DNA from: Sphingopyxis sp. DBS4
GTDB lineage: Bacteria > Pseudomonadota > Alphaproteobacteria > Sphingomonadales > Sphingomonadaceae
Assembly: GCF_024628865.1 (NCBI RefSeq)
Contig: NZ_CP102388.1
Span: forward strand, 1 to 64,000
Reading direction: 5' to 3'
Length of the DNA: 64,000 bases
Position numbers and translations under genes: made by a program. Numbering within the stretch: position 1 is the stretch's first letter; each line of letters starts with the position of its first letter. Positions 43,272 to 52,200 of this stretch are shown piece by piece. The notes beneath the pieces were generated by a model that was given only the letters and a program-made list of their open reading frames with translations, did not search any database and was not told the origin of the DNA.

Positions 43272-44162
43272 CTATGAAGCACCAGGTCCAAACCGGTTCA
43301 GAGGCACCTTGAGAAACGCCGTCCCACACTTGTCCGCATCCGGCAGCCGGCCGCCACGTATGTTCACCTGAAGCGCGGCGAGCATCAGGTCGGGTAGTGG
43401 GAGCGATGCGTCGCGTTTCTCGCGGGTCGCGACGAACTCGGCTTCGTCGATGCCATCGTGAACATGGATGTTGTCGCGACGCTGATCGGCGACGGTCGAG
43501 CGACCAAGTACGTCCCTGCCATCCTTGCCATAGTCATGCCCAACATAGGTTGCGGTTTCGGGTGGCAGATCGAGGATGGCGCGGATCGAGCACCACAGCG
43601 AATGAGCATCACCACCCGGGAAGTCCGCTCGGCTTGTGCCACTATCGGGAACCATCAGCGTATCGTGAACGAACGCGGCGTCACCGACGACATAAGTGAT
43701 CGAGGCAAGCGTATGGCCCGGCGACAGCATGACATGAGCATCGAGCGTGCCGATCCGGAAACGCTCGCCATCCGCAAACAACCGGTCCCACTGGCTGCCG
43801 TCGACGGCGAGATCGGGCAGGCAGTAGATGTCCCGCCACAGCTTTTGCACTTCCACGACCTTGTTGCCGATCGCGGTTTTGCCACTGGTCTTGCCGGCGA
43901 GGTACGGAACGGCCGAAAAATGATCGGCGTGTGGGTGGGTGTCGAGCACCCATTCGACGGTCAGCCCCTTCTCGCGCACATAGTCGAGGATAAGATCGGC
44001 GTTGCGGGTCGCGGTCGCGCCAGCGCGCGGGTCAAAATCCAGGACTGGATCGATGATCGCGGCCGTCTTCGTAGTGTCGTCGACGACAACATATTGGAAG
44101 CTACCAGTGCGTTCGTCATGGAGCGACGCAACGGTCATACCATCGTGCTTATACTCAATCAT
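43272..44162 (-). CDS. Metallo-beta-lactamase-fold persulfide dioxygenase-like protein
   Basis: This 296-residue MBL-fold protein has the metal motif THPHADH (75-81), LSPGHTLAS and HDTLMVPDSGTSRADFPGGDAHSLW. These are characteristic of ETHE1/Blh-type persulfide dioxygenases, which oxidise glutathione persulfide to sulfite. A good Shine-Dalgarno (AAAGGATG) precedes ATG 44162. It ends a four-gene module with two DsbA-like and one TlpA-like protein, so a role in sulfide or thiol stress is likely. Confidence 0.82.
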   Translation of the reverse strand: MIEYKHDGMTVASLHDERTGSFQYVVVDDTTKTAAIIDPVLDFDPRAGATATRNADLILDYVREKGLTVEWVLDTHPHADHFSAVPYLAGKTSGKTAIGNKVVEVQKLWRDIYCLPDLAVDGSQWDRLFADGERFRIGTLDAHVMLSPGHTLASITYVVGDAAFVHDTLMVPDSGTSRADFPGGDAHSLWCSIRAILDLPPETATYVGHDYGKDGRDVLGRSTVADQRRDNIHVHDGIDEAEFVATREKRDASLPLPDLMLAALQVNIRGGRLPDADKCGTAFLKVPLNRFGPGAS

Positions 44163-44182
44163 GTTTTCATCCTTTCGCTCTG

Positions 44183-44830
44183 TTAGCTTTCTGCCCGCGC
44201 CCGCGCGAACAACCGCTCGAAATCACCCGGATCGATCGCGCCCATCACCAGCATGCGTCCGGCAAGAAAGCCCGGGGTGCCGGCCAAGCCGATCGAATAG
44301 GCCTCTTGGCCGTTCGCACGCAGGCGCGCCGCGACAGCCTGTGCATGCGAAGCAAGCCACGTCGTTGCGCTCAGCCAGTCACCGCCAGCGCCGATTACGA
44401 CGTCCCGCAGCATGTCGTCGTCAATCGTACGGTTGTCGGCCATCAGCTGGCGATGGACGACCGGGTAGATGCCCTGTTCGGCACAGCTGAGCGCAACGCT
44501 CGCGGCACGTTCAGACGGTGGACCGAAGATCGGCCAATCCTTGTAGATGACCCTAACTTTGCCATCGCGTCGCACGGCCTCTTCCAACGCGGGGAAGGCG
44601 TGACGGCAGGCCGGGCAACGATAATCGGTGAAGACGGCAAGCCGCAGCGTCGCATCGGCAGGACCGTGTTCAGGCGAACTGCCGCCTGCCAGGATCAGGT
44701 CGGCGGTTGGACCAACGTCACGCCCAATCGGGGCGGTGCGTCGCAGTACCTGTCCGACCGCCCAGCCCCCCACGACTACAGCGCCGAGCCCGACTGCCTG
44801 CCTCCGATTGAGTGGCCCCGGCACGCTCAA
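44183..44830 (-). CDS. DsbA-family thiol oxidoreductase (CPAC)
   Basis: This 215-residue protein has a Tat-like or hydrophobic N-terminus (NRRQAVGLGAVVVGGWAVGQVL), a thioredoxin-fold active site CPAC in FTDYRCPACRHAFP, and cis-Pro in LAGTPGFLAG. It is likely periplasmic. The start overlaps the next upstream gene by 4 bp (ATGA). It is similar to, but distinct from, its neighbour at 44827. Confidence 0.85.
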   Translation of the reverse strand: MSVPGPLNRRQAVGLGAVVVGGWAVGQVLRRTAPIGRDVGPTADLILAGGSSPEHGPADATLRLAVFTDYRCPACRHAFPALEEAVRRDGKVRVIYKDWPIFGPPSERAASVALSCAEQGIYPVVHRQLMADNRTIDDDMLRDVVIGAGGDWLSATTWLASHAQAVAARLRANGQEAYSIGLAGTPGFLAGRMLVMGAIDPGDFERLFARARAES

Positions 44831-45456
44831 CGCCCTGCGGGCTTGCTGCGCGCCGTTGCGACGAGGCGGCGCAGTGTTGGTAGATCGACCGCGCCGGCCA
44901 CGACCTGCGAGCCGACGATCAGCGCCGGGGTCCCGTTAAATCCGATCGCCTCGGCAATGCCATTGGTGCGCGTCAGCAGCGCATCGATCTCCGCGCCACG
45001 CGTCTTCAGGTCACGTTGCAGACGCGGCCAATCCACCTTGGCTTTCACAGCAGCTGCCCTGATAGCGGCGCTGTCGAGCCGCGCCGGTGAGGCAAGCAGC
45101 GCTCCATGGAAGGCGGCATGCCTGCCTTGCCACTGGCTCGCGACGGCCGCCCGGGACGCCTCGCGGGAGGCGGGTCCGAATATCGGCCAGTCCCGATACA
45201 CGATCCGCACCTTCGGGTCGGAGCGAAGCAGCGCGTTCAGCACCGGCTCCATGCGACGGCAATAGGGGCAGTTGTAGTCGAAGAACTCGACAACGGTGAC
45301 GTCATAGGCTGTGCCGGCCCGCTTGGGGGCTACGGGATCGTCGATGACTGCCTTGCGCGACAAATCAGGCTGCTGCTGCCCGACCGCAGGTGTCATCGGC
45401 ACGGCAAAAGCAAGCGCGGCTAGAATGCCGGGAAAGAGAAGGTTGCGGCGGTTCAT
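44827..45456 (-). CDS. DsbA-family thiol oxidoreductase (CPYC)
   Basis: This 209-residue protein has a signal peptide (ending near AVGQ, residue 27), active site CPYC in FFDYNCPYCRRMEP, and cis-Pro in FNGTPALIVG. Both this and the neighbouring protein share YRDWPIFGP-like segments, indicating tandem duplication and divergence. It overlaps the tlpA-like gene by 4 bp. Confidence 0.87.
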   Translation of the reverse strand: MNRRNLLFPGILAALAFAVPMTPAVGQQQPDLSRKAVIDDPVAPKRAGTAYDVTVVEFFDYNCPYCRRMEPVLNALLRSDPKVRIVYRDWPIFGPASREASRAAVASQWQGRHAAFHGALLASPARLDSAAIRAAAVKAKVDWPRLQRDLKTRGAEIDALLTRTNGIAEAIGFNGTPALIVGSQVVAGAVDLPTLRRLVATARSKPAGR

Positions 45457-45947
45457 CGATGTTTCCTTGCCTTATCAATTCCATCGGCGAGCGCGGCGCG
45501 CGACAACTCTCCGAGCTGGAGCTGCACGATCGTGCCATCCGCGGCGACGAAGGCGGTTGCGGGATAGCCGGCGACCTCGAAGGCTCGGGAAAGCCTACGG
45601 TCGGGATCAAGCGCGACGTTGCCAGCACCGATGCCTTCGCGGGTAAGGAACCGGGTAACGGTCGCCGGCGCCTCACCCTGATCGGCGAGCAGAATCGGCA
45701 CCTCTCCACGGCGCGACGCAGCAGCATCGAGCATTGGCAGCTCGCGCCGGCATGGGCCGCACCATGTCGCCCACAGATTGACCACGAAGGGACGACCCCG
45801 GAATCGATCAAGCGGGAGCGGAGCGCCGGATGGCGTCGTTAAGGCGAGATGATAGGGAAAGGGGCCGTAGGTCACGGGCGGGATCAGCGCCTGAAGTGTC
45901 AACGGCGGAGCAAAAGTCGGCCATTCGGCGGCGTAAAACCAGGCCAT
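45453..45947 (-). CDS. TlpA-like thioredoxin, probably 5'-truncated
   Basis: This 164-residue protein has a thioredoxin active site WCGPC in VVNLWATWCGPCRRELPML and cis-Pro in VAGYPATAF. TlpA proteins normally start with a longer anchor or signal segment, and here the frame starts only 3 bp from the IS21-type element. The N-terminus may therefore have been removed by that insertion. It heads the thiol module. Confidence 0.8.
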   Translation of the reverse strand: MAWFYAAEWPTFAPPLTLQALIPPVTYGPFPYHLALTTPSGAPLPLDRFRGRPFVVNLWATWCGPCRRELPMLDAAASRRGEVPILLADQGEAPATVTRFLTREGIGAGNVALDPDRRLSRAFEVAGYPATAFVAADGTIVQLQLGELSRAALADGIDKARKHR

Positions 45948-45957
45948 CGTGTTACAT

Positions 45958-46006
45958 GCCGGGGGGAGTGGCGTGAGGGCGTAGCCCGAGGGCCACTCCC
46001 CCCGGC
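45958..46006. terminator. Strong 15-bp hairpin at the IS21 end
   Basis: GCCGGGGGGAGTGGC (45958-45972) and GCCACTCCCCCCGGC (45992-46006) are perfect complements with a 19-nt loop, followed by GTAATTTT on the plus strand. It lies between the istB stop and the element end and could block transcription entering the IS from outside. Confidence 0.6.
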
Positions 46007-46019
46007 ATTGGTGTAATTT

Positions 46020-46787
46020 TCAGGGTCTGGTTTTGGCCTTGCGGGCCCGGCTGTGCGCGAGGCGATAGCTTTCGCCGTTCATCTCGAGGATGCTGACGTG
46101 ATGGGTCAGGCGATCGAGGAGCGCGCCTGTGAGACGCTCAGATCCGAAGGTTTCGGTCCATTCGTCGAAGGGCAGGTTGCTGGTGATGAAGGTGGAGCCG
46201 CGTTCGTAACGCTGGGAGATCAGCTCGAACAACAGTTCGGCGCCGGTCTTGGAGAGCGGCACAAAGCCCAGTTCGTCGATGATGAGCAGCTTGTATCCGG
46301 CCATCTGCTTCTGGAAGCGCAGAAGACGGCGCTCGTCGCGGGCCTCCATCATTTCGCTGACCAGCGCTGCCGCGGTGGTGAAGCCCACCGACAGTCCTTT
46401 CTGGCATGCTGCCAGTCCGAGCCCCAACGCTACGTGCGTCTTTCCGGTGCCTGATGGCCCCAGAGCGATGGCGTTCTCACGCCGCTCGATCCACTCGCAG
46501 CGCGCCATCTCGAGCACCTGCATCTTGTTGAGCCTGGGGATGGCGGCGAAGTCGAAGCTGTCGAGGCTTTTGACGGCGGGGAAGCGCGCGGCCTTGATGC
46601 GCCGCTCGACCATGCGACGCTCCCTGTCGATCATTTCCATCTCGACGAGGCGGGCGAGGAAGCGGATATGATCGACGCCTTCAGCGGCACATTGCCGCGA
46701 GAGATTGTGATGCTCACGCAGGCACGTAGGCAGCTTGAGCGCCTTGAGATGGTGAGCGAGAAGGATCTCCGGGGCCTGATCGCTCAT
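46020..46787 (-). CDS. istB: IS21-family helper ATPase IstB
   Basis: This is a 255-residue AAA+ protein (DnaC-like) with Walker A GPSGTGKTHVALG and Walker B KLLIIDELGFVP. It assists the transposase in target selection. ATG 46787 overlaps the istA stop by 4 bp; the longer frame upstream is a shadow of istA. Confidence 0.94.
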   Translation of the reverse strand: MSDQAPEILLAHHLKALKLPTCLREHHNLSRQCAAEGVDHIRFLARLVEMEMIDRERRMVERRIKAARFPAVKSLDSFDFAAIPRLNKMQVLEMARCEWIERRENAIALGPSGTGKTHVALGLGLAACQKGLSVGFTTAAALVSEMMEARDERRLLRFQKQMAGYKLLIIDELGFVPLSKTGAELLFELISQRYERGSTFITSNLPFDEWTETFGSERLTGALLDRLTHHVSILEMNGESYRLAHSRARKAKTRP

Positions 46788-48292
46788 GCGGCCTCCTGCC
46801 GGTCGGAGAGCAGGCTCAGATAGGCTCTGGCAAAGGTCTTCTCGACCGTGGTGCGTGGCAGGAAGGGATAGACGTCCAGGTCCAGCCTGGGCGGTACGCG
46901 TTCGATCCGGCACAGGACGAGGTGCTTGACGGCATCGAAGCCGATGGCGCCAAGATCGATGGCCTGTTCGACCGCCGCCTGGAGATCGGCGAGGGTGAAC
47001 GTTTCCAGCAGGCGCAGTACCTGCACATATTCGCGCCTGCCATGTTTGTGCATGCGCCCTTCCATCAACCGCTGCAGTGTCGTGAACGCTTCGGGCAGGT
47101 CCCAGCCCTGCAAAGGCGCAGCCTGGTCGAATGCGTTGATCTTCTGCTCGATCAGCGGGAGATAATGGAGCGGGTCGAAGACAACCTCCTCGCGGGCATA
47201 GCAACGAGGATGACGGGCGATGACTTCGCTGCGGCAGCCGATCACCACCTCATCGACATAGGCCCTGATCCAGACCTCCTGATGGCCCCAGGCCACCGGA
47301 ACCGAATAATCGTTGGTCCTGTAGCGCACCAGGGATTGCGAGGAGACCCGCCCGCCTTTCTGATCGCAGGCCTCGAAGGGTGTAGCGGGCAGAGGCTGCA
47401 TGGCCGCGAGATCGCGCTGCAGCCGCTCACCGATCGTCTCGCTCTGCCCGCGCACCTTGTCCTGCTGGCGCTTGCGGCATTGCTCCTCCAGCCACAGGTT
47501 GAACGCCTCCCAGGTCGGGAACTTCGGGATCGGCACCATGAAGTTGCGCCGGCAATAGCCTACCAGCCCCTCCACATTGCCTTTCTCGTTCCCCTTGCCC
47601 GGGCGAGCATAGCGGTCGCGGATCACGTAATGTGACAGGAAAGCGCTGAACAGCGTGGCACGCTGCCGCGTGCCGTCGGGCAGGATCTTCGTCACAAGGC
47701 AGCGATCGTTGTCATAGACGATCGAGCGCGGTACCGCGCCGAAAAACGCGAAGGCATGCACGTGTCCGTCCACCCAGGCCTCCGCCACCGCCGCCGGATA
47801 GGCCCGCACATAGCAGGCATCACTGTGCGGCAGATCGAGCGCGAAGAAGTAGGCCTTCTGCTCCACCCCGCCGATCTCCACCAGCGCTTCCCCGAAATCG
47901 GCCTGCGCATCTCCCGCAGGGTGCGCCAGCGGCACGAACATCTCCCGGCTGCGCTGTTCGCGCTCCCGGATGTAATCCTTGATGATCGTATAGCCGCCGG
48001 TGAAACCATGCTCGGTGCGCAAACGGTCGAATACCCGCTTCGCCGTATGGCGTTGCTTGCGCGGGACACTGCGGTCACCCTCAAGCCATCCATCAATGAT
48101 CGCCACAAACCCGTCCAGCTTCGGGCGCTGCGGTACGGACTGGCGCCGGTAACCCGGCGGCGATGAAAACGACAGCATCTTGCGTACCGTTTCGCGCGAC
48201 ACATTGAAACGCTTCGCCGCCGCCCGTTGGCTCATGCCATCCGCGCAAGCCAGACGGACCTGAAGATAAAGTTCCACGCTGTAGATCCCCAC
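46784..48292 (-). CDS. istA: IS21-family transposase IstA
   Basis: This 502-residue transposase has an N-terminal HTH (MSQRAAAKRFNVSRETVRKML). The DDE integrase core includes AQADFGEALVEIGG, RSIVYDNDRCLVTK and ARPGKGNEKGNVEGLVGY. The C-terminus has an Mu-B-like domain (SQSLVRYRTNDYSVPVAWGHQ). It appears intact. Confidence 0.94.
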   Translation of the reverse strand: MGIYSVELYLQVRLACADGMSQRAAAKRFNVSRETVRKMLSFSSPPGYRRQSVPQRPKLDGFVAIIDGWLEGDRSVPRKQRHTAKRVFDRLRTEHGFTGGYTIIKDYIREREQRSREMFVPLAHPAGDAQADFGEALVEIGGVEQKAYFFALDLPHSDACYVRAYPAAVAEAWVDGHVHAFAFFGAVPRSIVYDNDRCLVTKILPDGTRQRATLFSAFLSHYVIRDRYARPGKGNEKGNVEGLVGYCRRNFMVPIPKFPTWEAFNLWLEEQCRKRQQDKVRGQSETIGERLQRDLAAMQPLPATPFEACDQKGGRVSSQSLVRYRTNDYSVPVAWGHQEVWIRAYVDEVVIGCRSEVIARHPRCYAREEVVFDPLHYLPLIEQKINAFDQAAPLQGWDLPEAFTTLQRLMEGRMHKHGRREYVQVLRLLETFTLADLQAAVEQAIDLGAIGFDAVKHLVLCRIERVPPRLDLDVYPFLPRTTVEKTFARAYLSLLSDRQEAA

Positions 48293-48312
48293 ACCTCCCT
48301 GACTCGGCAGAA

Positions 48313-48631
48313 AGGCTTCAAGGTGGACGACTTTTACGCCGCCCGCAGCAGGACTATCCCGCCGCTACCGTGGTCGAATATTGCTCCGCCGTTCTCAGGG
48401 TTCGAGGCCAGCGTGAAACCGATCGATGCCGCTACCGTAGAGGGTGTGCTGTCACGCCAGATTGACGACCTCGAACCCCAGCTTACCCGCCACGGCTACG
48501 ATACGAAGAGCCTGGCGGACCAGTTCGACGCCAAGCCGGCGGAGATACGGCAACTGCTCCGGGGCGGGCTTGATCCGGCTCGTGCGCGCGAGCTGACCGA
48601 CGATATGCGCGCGGCAGGATTACCGCTTTGA
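48313..48631 (+). pseudogene. C-terminal fragment of an unknown gene cut by the IS21 element
   Basis: About 105 residues are readable: KGFKVDDFYAARSRTIPPLPW ... FDAKPAEIRQLLRGGLDPARARELTDDMRAAGLPL. The terminal portion looks like a short HTH-like module. The start is missing because the frame runs into the IS element. The family is not recognised. Confidence 0.5.
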
Positions 48632-48639
48632 CCGCCGTG

Positions 48640-48802
48640 TCCGCGATCCCGCGCCGCTCGGTGAACATCTCGCGTCCGTCGCATCGAATGTGATTTGCGT
48701 CTCACCGAACGTGCGCCGGCTGATCGCCAGCGTCTCACATAATTCAAGCGCGAAAGCCCCCTCTATTGCAGTTCCGGGCGATCATCATTGCGAGCCGCTA
48801 CA
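48640..48802 (+). promoter_or_regulatory. Conserved leader and GTGAGAC-box promoter, copy B
   Basis: The 39-bp block 48764-48802 matches 42987-43025 exactly in reverse complement. Two GTCTCAC boxes (48699-48705 and 48732-48738) are 33 bp apart as in copy A, and the flanking CGCATCGAATGTGA matches too. In copy A the leader runs directly into the ATG; here the corresponding ATG is changed to ATC and the real start is at 48859. Confidence 0.65.
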
Positions 48803-48858
48803 CATATCGTCCAAACGTAGGTATATTGCCATTCTGGAACCTGCTTCGGAGTCGGGTG

Positions 48859-49260
48859 ATGATGGACTTGAACGACGAACAATATCACCGCCTCCAACAT
48901 GCTATAGCCCTCACGCGCGAAAGCCTCGCTATCGCGGCGGAGCTGGGCGACGATCTATCAGCCTTCCAACTGAAACACGCGCTCCATTCGCTGCATTACA
49001 TTAGCGAGCTAGAGGCCGAAGGCCATGACGATCGGGAGCCTGTCACCCTGACCGTGGATGAAGCGAAGGCCCCGCGAACTGCGAGAACAATGCGAGACAC
49101 GGACTTGAGCGATGAACAATATCGCCGCCTCCTCCACGCTATAGACCTCGCACGGGAAAGCCTCGTTATCGCGGTGGAGATGGACGACGACATAACCGCC
49201 TTCCATCTCAAAACCGCGCTCCGTTCCCTCGACTATTCTAGGAAGTTGGTTTCCGCTTGA
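48859..49260 (+). CDS. Protein with two tandem ~48-residue helical repeats
   Basis: This 133-residue protein consists of two homologous units joined by a linker. Unit 1 is DLNDEQYHRLQHAIALTRES...KHALHSLHYISEL and unit 2 is DLSDEQYRRLLHAIDLARES...KTALRSLDYSRKL (abridged). No known domain is recognised. ATG 48859 is used, with ATG 48862 as an alternative; the longer frame upstream runs through the conserved promoter leader. It is convergent with traC (stops 1 bp apart). Confidence 0.7.
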   Translation: MMDLNDEQYHRLQHAIALTRESLAIAAELGDDLSAFQLKHALHSLHYISELEAEGHDDREPVTLTVDEAKAPRTARTMRDTDLSDEQYRRLLHAIDLARESLVIAVEMDDDITAFHLKTALRSLDYSRKLVSA

Positions 49261-49261
49261 T

Positions 49262-52200
49262 CTAGCGTCGAACGCTGCGGCGCTGGGCCGGTTGATCGTC
49301 TCCGATAACCGGCCCGGAACGCTTCCTTTCGCGTTCGTCGTCCAGCTTGATCCGGGGAGCCTCCCGCTCCTGCTGACGCGGGTTCTCGATCGCCGCCCTG
49401 ATCTGGCGCACCGCGCCTTCACGGCCCAAGCGGCTGTTCTGCTGCAAGTCGTTGAAGTCGGTGAAGCGTGCCGGGTCGGCCTGCTGCTCGCCGGGGGCGA
49501 AGGTCGGGAAGACCGGAACGCCGTTCACGGCCTGCGCCGCTTGGGTCGCCTTCTCCTTGCCGGGATTGTAGCCGAATTTCTCCAAGACGCGCTGATCGTC
49601 CTCGCCCATGATGAAAATCGGCTTGTCGGGGTAACGCTCGCGCAACGCGGCTGCGACGGCGGGGAGGTTGCCGGAATCGAACGCCGCGACGGTCGCATGG
49701 TCCACCACGCTAGAGACGGTCGCCATCGTCGCGTAGCCTTCGCCAATCATAATGCGCGGGGCCTTGTCGAGCGCGGCTAGTGCGGCCTGCGGCGTCACGC
49801 CCCCGTTGACCACATGGAAACAGCTTTCCTTGTGGCTCTCCTTCGCAAAACGCTTCGTGCCGTCTTCCTGAATATATTGCGTCGTCCAGTGCTTGCCGCT
49901 GGTGTCGATCGCCGGAAGGTGGATTGTAGTATCGCTGGCGCTGGCGAGCGCGCCGATCGTCGGCGCAATACCCTTCCTCTCCATGTAGGGCGTTGCCTGC
50001 TCGATCTGACGGCATTGCGCGGCGCGCTGCTGCACGCGCTCGGCCGTCGCATCATATGTCGCCGCCCGCTCCCGCTCGCGCTCCTCTCGCTTGGTGGCGG
50101 CCTCGGCGTTCAACCGGGCCTTTTCCTCCTCGCTCAACGTGTAGCCGGTGCTTTTCCATCGCATATCCAGCCCCGAACGGTTGTTCTTGATGTAGCCCGC
50201 TGGGTGGCCATCGGTGAAGGCGACATAGAAACCCGCCGCCTCGCCCTTTCCATCGCCCTGTGCCGGAACGCGGTGGGTCTTGCCGTCCATCATCGGGTGC
50301 CCTGCGGGAACCTCAAGGCCAAGAGATTTCATCGCGTCGGCAAATTCGACCTCCGGGCTTTTCGCCTCCTTCTGGCGCGGCTGATTGTCTATTTTCCAGC
50401 GCGCCAGCTTCTCCGGGTCCGCGCCCTCCGGCGCATACCAGCTCTTGCGAGCGGCATCCCATTTCGCGCCGTTGGCTTTGGCAAGGGTTCGTTCGCCATA
50501 AGGCACCGCCAGATATTCGCGTGCCTGTCGCGGGGTTTCCTGCATCGTTTGCCCTTCCTGCGGCTGCTCCGGGGCCGTGGGGCGCTGCGCGCGCTCGCCG
50601 GGGAGCGATTGGCCTAGATCTCCTGCGGGTGCCTCTACGGCGCTTGAAAGCCATTTCTGGAACGGCTCGACATTAGCGCCTGCCGGAACATACCACGACT
50701 TTTCGGCCTTATCCCATTTCGCGCCCAAGGCTTTCGCCTCGTCCTTTTCCCGATAGGGGACCGCAAGATATGTGCGGGTGGAAGGCTCTGGCGCGGCGTC
50801 CCGCTGGTCGGTCGCGGCGATGCCCAAGGGCGGCGAATTGACCGCATAGAGAGGGGCCAAGCCCTGCCGCTCGCGGCGCTCATCGGCATATTGCTCGGCC
50901 TTCAAATTGACAAGGCGGGCAACGTCCTCCGGGTTCTGGTCGCGGCCGTCAAAATCGGTGATCTGGTTCGGCCCAAGCGACAAGGCGATATAGCGGCGGC
51001 GTTCGCTATCTGCGGAATAGCCCGCCATAAGGTTTCGCTCGCCGTTCGGGGTTATCATCGTGCCGATCGGCCCGACGCCCTCAAATTGCCGTCGAACGGT
51101 GTGCATCGGCCCGCCACTATCAACCGGCTCCCAACCGTGCTTGTCGATCAGCGCGCGCAAAGTGCGGTCGGAATAGTGCTGCTGCGGCTCCGGTATAGGA
51201 TCGCCTATGGCGGCAACGGCCCCGGCTGCGGCGGCCCATCTGTCGCCGCTATGGTCTGTCAGCCGCTCGACCGTAAACCCGGAGGCATTGAGCGCCGCCG
51301 CAAGCCCCGGTCTGGCGAAGGCGGCCTTTATACGCTCGTCCAGCTCCATATTGAGGTCGTCGGATATTACTAGGTCCGCTTCCTCGTTCCCCTCGAAATG
51401 GGGGCCGTTCTGCCACTCCTCATAGGCTTGAACAGTCTTGGCCATGTCCGCGACCGCAAGCCGATCGCCCTCATCAAGATCATTCTGGCGATACTCCTGC
51501 GCCTGCTGGAAGTCTGGCGGTAGAGTAACGCGGAACCTGTCAAAATCCTCGCGCGTGGCAGGCCGGATTTGATCTAGCGGACTGGCATAGAATGGCCCGT
51601 TAATCGGGTTGCGCCCGTCTATATTGCTGGCAAGAACGCCCAACATCGCCATGCCCGGCTGCTGATAGCAAAGCGTATTTTCGTTGCTGACGAAATATTG
51701 CGTATGGTCGTGTGCCTGCTCGACCTGCTGAACCTGTTTTTGTTCCAGCGCCAGAACATAGGTGTGAATCTTCTCGGCGTCCGATGCGGCACGGACAATC
51801 TCAAGCGGGTCTTCCTCAAGGACTTTGATCCATGATCCGACATAGGCCGCGTGCTGCTCCGGGTCGTGGCCGATCTGCAATTCCTGCCCGGTTATGAGGC
51901 TCGCAATCTCGGCCCGCAATTCTTCGCGGGCATAGCCTTCCGAACCGAACGGGTGCGCCAAATCCCGGTCAAGGCGGTTGGGGTGGCCAGTCCAGTGCCC
52001 CAGCTCGTGCAGCGCCGTGGCGTAGAACCGATCCGCGCTCGGAAACTGGCTCCGCAACGGCAAGGTGATGCTGTCGGTCGAAGGCCGATAATAGGCGCGG
52101 TCGCCCGCTTCCTCGGTGATTTTCGCGCCCGACGCCCGCAAGATGGCCTCGGCCCGCTCCACCGGATTCCATTCGTGCGTAGTGGTGACGATCGGGGCAA

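Larger units (their letters stand above)
45950..48312 (-). mobile_element. IS21-family insertion sequence (ends approximate)
   Basis: The istB-istA pair occupies 46020-48292. The left end is near TGTTACATGCC (45950). The right end is near 48312, where the inverted ATGCCG/CTGCCG-rich sequence resembles the left end. No target duplication was identified. The genes on either side (tlpA-like and a C-terminal fragment) are not parts of one gene, so the insertion sits at a rearrangement junction. Confidence 0.7.
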
